From: a virus
Length of the DNA: 21,407 nt
Direction: 5' to 3' (one strand)
IMG/VR virus record: IMGVR_UViG_3300030109_003447
Location: 1-21,407 of that record
Made by a program: the position numbers and the translations under genes. Each line of letters opens with the position of its first letter. Positions within the stretch are counted from its first letter, which is position 1. Below the pieces are notes generated by a model, which saw only the letters and a program-made list of their open reading frames with translations, ran no database searches and was not told the DNA's origin. Shown in pieces: positions 1 through 4,725 of the stretch.

Positions 1-14
1 GCGGACACACAGGC

Positions 15-66
15 CGGCGCCGAAGGCGCCGACCCATTTTGGACGTGTTGTTTTTGCAACACGTCC
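15..66. repeat. Two adjacent hairpins at the window edge
   Basis: A 7-bp GC stem (CGGCGCC / GGCGCCG at 15-21 and 25-31, loop GAA) is followed by a perfect 10-bp stem (GGACGTGTTG at 41-50, CAACACGTCC at 57-66, 6-base loop). They lie just downstream of the minus-strand gene ending at 88, where a transcription stop would be expected. Neither strand has a clean T-run after the stem, so a classical intrinsic terminator is not shown. Stem-loops are certain; function is inference. Confidence 0.5.
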
Positions 67-87
67 ATTATTATATTGACACTATAT

Positions 88-342
88 CTAGTCTAGTAAA
101 ACCATATATGCCTTGGCATTATGTTTCATAAACCAGTCTAGATTCTTTCTCATCTTTTGCCAGTACTTACTAGCACCCGATCCTAGTTCTTTGTCTTCAA
201 GAGTGGCGACAGCCTCATAGTAAAATATCTCATCGTGTTTCTTCGCCTCCTCTTTTGTTAGTTCAATAGATTCACCTGTGAATCTATTTCGTCTTGTGTA
301 GTCGAAGTTATCGACTGTTTCTGATAGGTTTTTAGGTTTCAT
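88..342 (-). CDS. Hypothetical phage protein, 84 aa
   Basis: I do not recognise a family. The protein is charged and soluble, with no membrane segment. The N-terminal half is rich in E, K and T (residues 1-45); the C-terminal part is aromatic (a YWQKMRKNLDWF stretch near residues 59-70). It is the last gene of the leftmost minus-strand block and the two hairpins at 15-66 follow it. The start is the ATG at 342. There is no Shine-Dalgarno before it, but a TTGACA-17-TAATAT promoter ends 6 bases upstream, so the mRNA may begin at the start codon. Confidence 0.7.
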   Translation of the reverse strand: MKPKNLSETVDNFDYTRRNRFTGESIELTKEEAKKHDEIFYYEAVATLEDKELGSGASKYWQKMRKNLDWFMKHNAKAYMVLLD

Positions 343-348
343 AGTCCC

Positions 349-377
349 ATATTATCCTATATAACTAGTATTGTCAA
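349..377 (-). promoter_or_regulatory. Sigma70-like promoter for the 84-aa gene
   Basis: On the minus strand, TTGACA (377-372), a 17-bp spacer and TAATAT (354-349). The expected start of transcription, 7 bases past the -10, is 342, the A of the ATG of the next gene. The half-site AATATGGGA, shared with four other promoters here, overlaps the -10 (minus strand, 353-345). The -35 overlaps the stop codon of the upstream gene. Confidence 0.6.
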
Positions 378-715
378 TCCCTAATATTATTTCTTATCCA
401 CGATTCGAGAAACCTTGACCTTGCCTCGTTATATCCCTCGTTCCAAGGTAAGTTATATTCTTCTGTCTGTTGCCAAGCCGTCCAAGGTCCTTGTTCCGTT
501 GCCTTTCTATTTCGTTTCCCTTGTTCGCCGATCATTGCTAGTATTCTGTCTTTGTACATATTGAAGTATTCGTGCAGACAAGTTTGACTGCAGAACATAT
601 CAAAATACCCTCTTACAGTTCTATTTACATAATAAGGCTCGGGCGATTTTTTCGCCCGAATCCTATCAGTAGTATTATTGTAATGACATAATCTATTCTG
701 ACAATATTTGGTCAT
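374..715 (-). CDS. Zinc-finger-like protein (FCS/TRASH-style), 113 aa
   Basis: Four cysteines can form a zinc site: C5 and C10 (CQNRLC) and C42 and C46 in FCSQTCLHEYF. The second half resembles the FCS...C...F pattern of MYM/TRASH/YHS-type treble-clef fingers (family knowledge). The rest is basic and Trp-rich (three W between residues 74 and 91). A DNA- or protein-binding role is inference. The start ATG at 715 overlaps the stop of the upstream 29-aa ORF (ATGA), so the two are probably translationally coupled. Confidence 0.7.
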   Translation of the reverse strand: MTKYCQNRLCHYNNTTDRIRAKKSPEPYYVNRTVRGYFDMFCSQTCLHEYFNMYKDRILAMIGEQGKRNRKATEQGPWTAWQQTEEYNLPWNEGYNEARSRFLESWIRNNIRD

Positions 716-801
716 ACTATATTATTTATCAATACAACTAATGCTAGTATGACAACTCCTATTGTAAATAGTCCTAGTGCTATTGCATATCCCGATATCA
801 T
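712..801 (-). CDS. 29-aa single-pass membrane micro-protein
   Basis: The reading frame begins MISGYAIALGLFTIG and continues as an almost uninterrupted hydrophobic helix to residue 25, ending NNIV. It shares ATGA overlaps with both neighbours: its ATG (801-799) overlaps the stop of the 82-aa gene and its TGA (714-712) overlaps the start of the 113-aa gene. Overlaps at both ends fill the only gap in the operon, which is strong evidence that it is translated. Function unknown. Confidence 0.7.
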   Translation of the reverse strand: MISGYAIALGLFTIGVVILALVVLINNIV

Positions 802-1046
802 ATTGCCTCTACTCTGAATGGGTTTTTAGCCATTCGCCATTGATTGCCGTTTGCGTCTGCCTCTGCGTGTCTATCCCAATAAATAAAACATATCTGTCCT
901 TTGCTAGATAAAAAACATTTTCCAGTTATGTCTGTATTTGGTTTAGTCCAGTAGCCAAATCTTTCTATAAACTTCTGATGTTTATCTGCATAGTAAGTTA
1001 TTTTAAAGCTACTTGGTATTTTGCTTAATTGTGTTTCGTGTGTCAT
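798..1046 (-). CDS. Hypothetical phage protein, 82 aa
   Basis: No family recognised. It is a soluble protein with many aromatic residues (FGYWTKP, ICFIYWDRH, NQWRMAKNPF), suggesting a compact beta-rich fold. The ATG at 1046 is preceded by AGAAAGGAAAT, a good Shine-Dalgarno. It is first in an operon of four (798-1046, 712-801, 374-715, then 88-342, which has its own promoter), driven by the palindrome-containing promoter at 1060-1099. Confidence 0.75.
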   Translation of the reverse strand: MTHETQLSKIPSSFKITYYADKHQKFIERFGYWTKPNTDITGKCFLSSKGQICFIYWDRHAEADANGNQWRMAKNPFRVEAI

Positions 1047-1059
1047 ATTTCCTTTCTGT

Positions 1060-1099
1060 TTATATGGGATATTATACTATATCCCATATAATAAGTCAA
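1060..1099 (-). promoter_or_regulatory. Strong promoter overlapped by a 13-bp palindromic operator
   Basis: Minus strand: TTGACT (1099-1094), 17-bp spacer, TATAAT (1076-1071), a near-perfect sigma70 promoter. A perfect inverted repeat with 13-base arms (TTATATGGGATAT at 1060-1072 and its complement at 1079-1091, 6-base spacer) covers the -10 and most of the spacer, as a repressor operator would. The arm contains the TATATGGGA half-site found at four other promoters in the window. Confidence 0.75.
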
Positions 1100-1102
1100 G
1101 CT

Positions 1103-2110
1103 TTAATTTGCTTGTCCTTGTCTTTCTGCCATAGCTTTTTTATACATAGCAATTTTATCTTCTCTACTTATGGTTGTCTTATTCATACCCTTAACTCTAT
1201 CTGCCAAGTTCTTTGGATTATAAATAATAAGACCAGTAGAATTAACTCTTATAATTTCTGCGTCAGTAATATTGCAACCAAGTTCGTTGGCTAGTTCAAT
1301 ACCCTCGTCCAGATATTTATAAGACTTCAATCCCATTTTGATTTCTTTCATTTGGTTTTGCAAAGTTTCAATCCATTTTTCGTGGCATTGAATTAACTGA
1401 CCTTTAGCACCTTGCCATTTCATAAAGATTTCAAATTCTTGTGGTGTACAATCTATTTGCCTATCTCTACAATACTCACGACCAATCAAATCTATTTCAA
1501 AGTCTTTGTTCCACTCATTAACTTTTCTATTTGTCTTGTCGCTATCTTCATCACCATATTGATTAAAACCAAGATACTTGTCGTTGGCTTGTTTTACTTT
1601 AGTCCAATGTGGATTGCTCTCTTTACCTCTCATCTTGATATTGATATCTGGGTCGCAACCCTCTTGCCCTTTTAGTTCATCTCTAAAATAAGCATATGCG
1701 AAAGAGTGTGTATCGTCGCCACTATTACGACCATAGTCTTGGGTATCAACTCCGTCCACTCTTGCACCTAGTCTAAAGTCAAAGTGTTTTGTAAATCTGT
1801 GGTCTTGCATAACACCTTTGTCATTTTCTTTCTTGCCATTAAACCCAAAATGAAAGCAACTATCTTTAGCAATAGTATTTACATTTTGAAACTTTCTTTG
1901 TAAGTACCAAGCTTTTTCTATATCATCTGGAGTATAAGTCCTATGTATAACCTCTTTGGCTAGTAGCCAAGTTTGGTCTTGTATAGGTTTTAATTGTTCT
2001 CTTGCCTCTAAATATTTCTGCTTTTCTTCGCAGTCATTTTGAGTAAGAACACTCTCAATACGATTACCTATCTTGTTTCGGTATTCGTGATTTAGTCTTA
2101 TTCGTGCCAT
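1103..2110 (-). CDS. Conserved-looking phage protein, 335 aa (unknown function)
   Basis: A soluble charged protein with no P-loop or obvious catalytic motif. Residues 1-75 look helical (MARIRLNHEYRNKIGNR onward), the middle is polar with several Asp/Gly/His-rich turns, residues 225-275 look like a coiled coil, and the C-terminus is basic. The start region loosely resembles phage proteins of the Nmad5 (nucleotide-modification-associated) type; this is a weak memory-based guess. ATG 2110 follows AGAAAGGAAAATA. It has its own promoter, half of the bidirectional promoter at 2151-2184. Confidence 0.75.
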   Translation of the reverse strand: MARIRLNHEYRNKIGNRIESVLTQNDCEEKQKYLEAREQLKPIQDQTWLLAKEVIHRTYTPDDIEKAWYLQRKFQNVNTIAKDSCFHFGFNGKKENDKGVMQDHRFTKHFDFRLGARVDGVDTQDYGRNSGDDTHSFAYAYFRDELKGQEGCDPDINIKMRGKESNPHWTKVKQANDKYLGFNQYGDEDSDKTNRKVNEWNKDFEIDLIGREYCRDRQIDCTPQEFEIFMKWQGAKGQLIQCHEKWIETLQNQMKEIKMGLKSYKYLDEGIELANELGCNITDAEIIRVNSTGLIIYNPKNLADRVKGMNKTTISREDKIAMYKKAMAERQGQAN

Positions 2111-2150
2111 AAAAATATTTTCCTTTCTGTTAGTTTTTTTATTTTTATAC

Positions 2151-2184
2151 TTGACAGATTATCCCATAATGTATATATTGTCAA
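2151..2184. promoter_or_regulatory. Fully overlapping divergent promoters
   Basis: Plus: TTGACA 2151-2156, 17 bp, TATATT 2174-2179, expected start 2186 (the A of the next ATG). Minus: TTGACA 2184-2179, 17 bp, TAATCT 2161-2156, driving the 335-aa gene. Each -10 touches the other promoter's -35, so RNA polymerase can occupy only one direction at a time. The half-site ATTATGGGA (minus strand) sits beside the minus -10. Confidence 0.65.
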
Positions 2185-2185
2185 T

Positions 2186-2293
2186 ATGAAAGAAAATAAT
2201 AATTATAATTGTCCAATTTGTAGTGAGTTCACTTCTTATGATGAGTGGGCTAAACCACAGGTTGCGTGTATAAATTGTGGAATAGAATTATGA
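2186..2293 (+). CDS. 35-aa zinc-ribbon micro-protein
   Basis: Two CxxC knuckles, CPIC (C9-C12) and CINC (C28-C31), separated by 15 residues, make a minimal zinc ribbon. There is no Shine-Dalgarno; the upstream promoter predicts transcription from the A of the ATG, so a leaderless message is likely. Its stop TGA overlaps the ATG of the next membrane peptide. Tiny zinc ribbons in phages are often host-RNA-polymerase or nuclease modulators; here that is only a possibility. Confidence 0.65.
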   Translation: MKENNNYNCPICSEFTSYDEWAKPQVACINCGIEL

Positions 2294-2364
2294 GTTATTC
2301 CTTTTGGATTATAGCATTAATAATTGTCCATATTGGGTTTTTATTTATGTGTCCTTGGGAATAA
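2290..2364 (+). CDS. 24-aa membrane micro-protein
   Basis: The frame starts MSYSFWIIALIIVHIGF and ends FMCPWE: one hydrophobic helix of about 17 residues. Its ATG overlaps the TGA of the zinc-ribbon peptide (ATGA), indicating coupled translation. It is followed at once by the structured island beginning at 2368. No family recognised. Confidence 0.55.
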   Translation: MSYSFWIIALIIVHIGFLFMCPWE

Positions 2365-2367
2365 AAA

Positions 2368-2435
2368 CTTGAACCCTGATCCAATTGTTAGTAGCAGGGA
2401 TTGACCTAACCAACGCAATTGGATCTGGGGTCAAG
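2368..2435 (+). repeat. Long-stem unit 1
   Basis: Arms 2368-2387 (CTTGAACCCTGATCCAATTG) and 2416-2435 (CAATTGGATCTGGGGTCAAG) pair at 18 of 20 positions. The two mismatches, at positions 6 and 10 of the 5' arm, recur in units 2 and 3. The loop is 28 nt. Confidence 0.8.
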
Positions 2436-2612
2436 TTGTGATCAATGGTTCCTCAACTTTGTTTGAGGGTAACACCCATTGGCGCTTGGCCTGAGTCTTA
2501 AGATCTACTCCTGACGACAATTGTGTCGTCTTATAGTATGGGTTGTAATGTGATCGAGCGACTATGTCCCTCCGGTGATGCATTGGGAGAGGGATCGCCC
2601 ACACAGGACTGA

Positions 2613-2710
2613 CTTGAGCTCTGATCCATCGGCACGGTTGCAACCGTGATTGGCGGGAGATCTCTGTTAAAACCCAGAGTAAGCCACATTCCGATGGATC
2701 TGAGGTCAAG
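2613..2710 (+). repeat. Long-stem unit 2 with two internal hairpins
   Basis: Arms 2613-2632 and 2691-2710 pair at 18 of 20 positions with the same two mismatch positions as unit 1. Inside are a perfect 16-base palindrome (CACGGTTGCAACCGTG, 2633-2648) and a TGGC...GCCA stem (2651-2654 / 2683-2686) enclosing CTCTG/CAGAG (2662-2666 / 2675-2679), so the unit folds as a three-way junction. Confidence 0.8.
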
Positions 2711-2836
2711 TTTGTGGATACACCGCCATTCTGGATTAACTCTAGTACTAGGGCCCGTGTATCGTAAATCGACTTGGCTATGGTCAGGTCAAGCTTGCGG
2801 GATAACCTGACCGGACCAGCAGGCTTGACATAACAA

Positions 2837-2928
2837 CTTGAGCCCTGACCTGTAGAGGTAGAGACACAGGGTCCCTGAGACGCCTCAATATGAATGTGTC
2901 GGCGGATATCTGCAGGTCTGGGGTCAAG
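2837..2928 (+). repeat. Long-stem unit 3
   Basis: Arms 2837-2856 and 2909-2928 pair at 17 of 20 positions plus one U-G wobble, again with mismatches at positions 6 and 10. Inside, GACACA pairs with TGTGTC, enclosing CAGGG/CCCTG and TGAG/CTCA. The outer 12 bases (CTTGAGCCCTGA) match units 1 and 2; the inner 8 differ but stay paired. Confidence 0.8.
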
Positions 2929-3011
2929 CTGCATGGGCTATTGAGCAAACTTGCGTTTGACCAGGCGTCAAGCCACAAGCTTGACACAATTAAATGATAA
3001 GGGAAAACATT

Positions 3012-3224
3012 ATGAAAGAAGAAACAATAACACTAAAAGTAAAAGGAGCTAACGCTGGACAAGTACAAGCACTGTGCATCGACATGGCCATCAGTCTAGA
3101 ACCTTGGAACAAACTTGTAAAAATGAAAATTTTTAAAGGTAAGAAAAGCTTCAAGCTGCAGGCACCACGCCTGAAGCTGGTCGACTACGTTAAGCTTAAG
3201 AAGGAGAAGCAGCATGCAACATAA
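3012..3224 (+). CDS. Hypothetical protein, 70 aa, basic C-terminus
   Basis: No family recognised. Residues 3-40 look like a folded alpha/beta segment (ETITLKVKGANAGQVQ...), and the C-terminal third is basic. The start is the ATG at 3012, not the ATG at 2994, because AAGGGA lies 7 bases upstream of it. The codons for KSFKLQA (near residue 46) are formed by a CAAGCNN heptad tract, so the repeat has become part of the coding sequence. It overlaps the next ORF by 11 bases. Confidence 0.6.
   Translation: MKEETITLKVKGANAGQVQALCIDMAISLEPWNKLVKMKIFKGKKSFKLQAPRLKLVDYVKLKKEKQHAT
3145..3163 (+). repeat. CAAGCNN heptad tract (3 units)
   Basis: AAAGC, CAAGC and CAGGC begin at 3145, 3152 and 3159, a strict 7-base period, inside the 70-aa gene. 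The same unit occurs at 2962-2980, 3295-3327 and 4185-4224 and nowhere obvious outside this island. Confidence 0.7.
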
Positions 3225-3387
3225 GTCACTTGCTGCCATGAACGCGGAGCGAGCAACTCGAAGAGTTGCGAGCTCTTCAAAAAAAAAGAAGCCTAAAGCT
3301 ACAAGCTACAAGCAGCAGGCTGCAGGCCATAATATGGCCACAGAAATAGTGTTCAGTCCACCAATAAAAAAGAAAGGTAGAATATGA
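3214..3387 (+). CDS. Basic 57-aa protein
   Basis: The ATG at 3214 has a strong AAGGAG Shine-Dalgarno 7 bases upstream, and the TGA overlaps the ATG of the Gp88-family gene (ATGA), so it sits inside a coupled operon. The product is lysine/arginine/serine-rich (ATRRVASSSKKKKPK near residues 13-28) with no hydrophobic core, and residues 28-38 are encoded by a heptad repeat. It may be a low-complexity or degenerating ORF kept for coupling; function unknown. Confidence 0.55.
   Translation: MQHKSLAAMNAERATRRVASSSKKKKPKATSYKQQAAGHNMATEIVFSPPIKKKGRI
3295..3327 (+). repeat. CAAGCNN heptad tract (5 units)
   Basis: Units begin at 3295, 3302, 3309, 3316 and 3323 (AAAGC, CAAGC, CAAGC, CAGGC, CAGGC). The tract lies in the coding sequence of the 57-aa protein. 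Confidence 0.75.
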
Positions 3388-4016
3388 AAGTATCAGAAGC
3401 AGAAAAAATTACAGGCGGCTTGAGTAAACCATCTAAGATGCCTGGATTTAGTTATAACTTGCCCGCATACAGGTGCAAGACAGGCGCTAAGCTGGTGAAG
3501 GTGCCAGGCAGCACATGCGCCGGCTGTTACGCTCTTAAGGGTAGATATAGATTTAAGAATGTTCGCGATGCGATGGACAAGCGGCTGGAGGCTATAAGCC
3601 ATCCGCAGTGGGTCCAGGCAATGGCTGTTCAGATCAACAGTAGATTGAAGCATGGCCACGGCTGGTTCCGTTGGCATGACTCAGGAGACCTGCAGAGTGA
3701 AGAGCACTTACTGAAGATCTTCGAGGTGTGCAGCTTGACCCCAGGCGTCAAGCACTGGTTGCCGACACGTGAAGCGCAATTTTTAAAACTAATTACACCT
3801 GAAGAGATCCCAGACAACTTAACAATTAGATTCTCCAGTCACATGATTGGACAGCGTCCGGTGGGTTGGTTCCCGTGGACCAGTACAGTGGGAGAGCCAG
3901 GAGCTGCCGCAGCAGCTGGCCGGTTATGCCCTGCATCCAAACAAGATAACAAGTGCCAGAGCTGTAGAGCATGCTGGGACAGGAAGGTAAGTAACGTCGA
4001 ATATGTCAAACACTAA
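3384..4016 (+). CDS. Gp88-family phage protein (Cys-rich, radical-SAM-like look)
   Basis: The 210-aa product matches what I recall of the phage gene-product-88 family: an N-terminal FSYNLPAYRC, then STCAGCYALKGRY (C45, C48), FRWHDSGDLQS (H98-D102), KHWLPTREAQ (W125-R129) and a C-terminal cysteine cluster (C182, C191, C194, C197). The CxxCYA pattern with a barrel-like order of motifs recalls the Gp37/Gp68 radical-SAM-type phage proteins, so an iron-sulfur or zinc site is likely; no reaction is established. It is coupled to the ORF before (ATGA) and overlaps the next by 14 bases. Codon use is more GC-rich than in the minus-strand genes, consistent with a separately acquired block. Confidence 0.75.
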   Translation: MKVSEAEKITGGLSKPSKMPGFSYNLPAYRCKTGAKLVKVPGSTCAGCYALKGRYRFKNVRDAMDKRLEAISHPQWVQAMAVQINSRLKHGHGWFRWHDSGDLQSEEHLLKIFEVCSLTPGVKHWLPTREAQFLKLITPEEIPDNLTIRFSSHMIGQRPVGWFPWTSTVGEPGAAAAAGRLCPASKQDNKCQSCRACWDRKVSNVEYVKH

Positions 4017-4227
4017 AAAATATGAAAGCATAATAAGAGAGATCCACGAAGAGTGGGCCGTGAAGAACGGTTACCGGCTGGGAGCTGCAAGCAAAGTTGA
4101 TAGCGGCAAGCTACGCATGCAACGTGCAGCGCATCGCAATGATTTGTTAGATGCAAAAAATTCTGAGCATTTCGTGGAAAGCGCCAAGCCACAAGCTACA
4201 AGCGTCAAGCGTCAGGCTTCAAGCTAA
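4003..4227 (+). CDS. Hypothetical protein, 74 aa, repeat-encoded tail
   Basis: Residues 1-55 look like a real helical protein (YESIIREIHEEWAVKNGYRL). Residues 60-74 (AKPQATSVKRQASS) are produced by a CAAGCNN tract, so the original C-terminus may have been replaced by the repeat. The start overlaps the Gp88-family gene by 14 bases. The last 23 bases overlap the convergent nuclease gene. No family recognised. Confidence 0.55.
   Translation: MSNTKKYESIIREIHEEWAVKNGYRLGAASKVDSGKLRMQRAAHRNDLLDAKNSEHFVESAKPQATSVKRQASS
4185..4224 (+). repeat. CAAGCNN heptad tract (6 units)
   Basis: CAAGC (once CAGGC) begins at 4185, 4192, 4199, 4206, 4213 and 4220: six units in strict 7-base register. The tract covers the ends of two convergent genes. 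Confidence 0.8.
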
Positions 4228-4582
4228 GCAACAAGCGTTCTATATGTAACCAATCATCAATCGCCAAGCAGCGAGCTTCGCGGTGATCAGTCAGCAAGCT
4301 TAGGACCGCGGACGACTCATAAAGTTTTACGGACAGAGGAGCGAGGGTCTTGAGCAAGATAAAATTCCGTTTCGGACGAGTTAAATGAAATAGTTTTTGG
4401 TGTGGTGAAAATGACACTTTAGGTGTTTTAGTTACCTTAAGCTCAACCATAAAAAAACCACAATTATCATTGTATCCCAATAGGTCTGGGACGCCTGGGG
4501 AGGCCCAAGACTCTAGTCTAGTCCAGGAAATGTTGGGGGTATTTTGGCGTAGTGAACGCCATAGTTTCGACTCTTCTTTCAT
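4205..4582 (-). CDS. VRR-NUC-like nuclease, PD-(D/E)XK fold
   Basis: The 125-aa product has the VRR-NUC arrangement: SPGVPDLLGY (D33), then FFMVELKV (E47, K49) and SPHQKLFHL (Q62). The D...ExK triad with a following HQ is typical of small phage nucleases related to Holliday-junction resolvases (family knowledge), so it may trim or resolve branched replication or packaging DNA. The start is ATG 4582 (AAAGG upstream) rather than a GTG three codons earlier. Its last 25 or so codons run into the GC-rich heptad region and may be altered. It lies downstream of the 55-aa exported peptide and converges with the 74-aa gene. Confidence 0.75.
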   Translation of the reverse strand: MKEESKLWRSLRQNTPNISWTRLESWASPGVPDLLGYNDNCGFFMVELKVTKTPKVSFSPHQKLFHLTRPKRNFILLKTLAPLSVKLYESSAVLSLLTDHREARCLAIDDWLHIERLLLSLKPDA

Positions 4583-4685
4583 CGTACACACCTTTGATTA
4601 CTTGTTTAACAACAAGGCTTGTGCCGTCAAAAGATTTATCTCCTGATCCACTAACTATACCAAGTATTATTAACAATATTTTCAT
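4518..4685 (-). CDS. Small exported or membrane-anchored peptide, 55 aa
   Basis: The N-terminus MKILLIILGIVSGSG is a short hydrophobic signal or anchor, followed by a polar region (DKSFDGTSLVVKQVIKG). The last 65 bases overlap the nuclease gene in another frame. ATG 4685 has no Shine-Dalgarno but coincides with the start predicted from the minus promoter at 4720-4692; an ATG 13 codons upstream would lie inside that promoter and is rejected. Function unknown. Confidence 0.5.
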   Translation of the reverse strand: MKILLIILGIVSGSGDKSFDGTSLVVKQVIKGVYDERRVETMAFTTPKYPQHFLD

Positions 4686-4687
4686 AG

Positions 4688-4720
4688 TTGCTATGTACGT
4701 TAGATTACGATATATGTCAA
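4688..4720. promoter_or_regulatory. Overlapping divergent promoters at the terminase junction
   Basis: Minus: TTGACA 4720-4715, 17 bp, TACATA 4697-4692, expected start 4685 (the A of an ATG). Plus: TTGCTA 4688-4693, 17 bp, TATATG 4711-4716, expected start near 4723, three bases before the terminase ATG. The geometry matches the promoters at 2151-2184. The plus -35 is weak (4 of 6). Confidence 0.5.
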
Positions 4721-4725
4721 TCATT

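Larger units (their letters stand above)
2368..2986 (+). ncRNA. Candidate large structured RNA, about 620 nt
   Basis: No convincing gene lies in this stretch, which is richer in G+C (35 of 60 bases at 2581-2640, against 19 of 60 at 7921-7980). It is packed with nested stems: three related long stems (2368-2435, 2613-2710, 2837-2928), plus CCTCAA/TTGAGG inside CAATGG/CCATTG (2443-2486), GACGACA/TGTCGTC (2513-2530), TCCCTC/GAGGGA, GATACAC/GTGTATC (about 2717-2766) around CTAGTACTAG, GGTCAGGT/ACCTGACC (about 2782-2812) and GTCAAGC/GCTTGAC (about 2967-2985). The three long stems show compensatory changes. Plus is favoured because one arm pair is a U-G wobble on that strand and because flanking genes read plus. 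Size and ornament recall phage-borne giant RNAs such as GOLLD or ROOL; membership is not shown. Confidence 0.55.

Noticed and set aside
41-66. Intrinsic terminator for the leftmost minus-strand operon
   Set aside because: The 10-bp stem is perfect but neither strand has a T-run after it, so it is listed only as a hairpin.
1013-1675. Plus-strand open frames of 93 and 87 codons
   Set aside because: They lie antisense inside the 335-aa gene and its promoter and have AT-rich hydrophobic translations typical of shadow frames.
2431-2934. A 167-codon open frame on the minus strand across the structured island, and a 67-codon one at 2784-2987
   Set aside because: Both run opposite to the surrounding genes, lack a ribosome site, have no recognisable domain, and trace the inverted repeats, so openness is probably a by-product of base composition.
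2981-3009. Promoter for the 70-aa gene starting from TTGACA at 2981
   Set aside because: The hexamer 17 bases downstream is AAAACA; no acceptable -10 at 16-18 bp. Read-through from 2151 is simpler.
3734-3753. Copy of the island's arm sequence (CTTGACCCCAG, then GCGTCAAGC) within the Gp88-family gene
   Set aside because: It encodes part of a plausible conserved segment (SLTPGVKHW), and an 11-base match in a GC-rich gene may be chance.
4552-4725. N-terminal 58-codon extension of the terminase gene
   Set aside because: The extension crosses the promoter pair and antisense genes and looks unlike a terminase; recognisable sequence begins at 4726.
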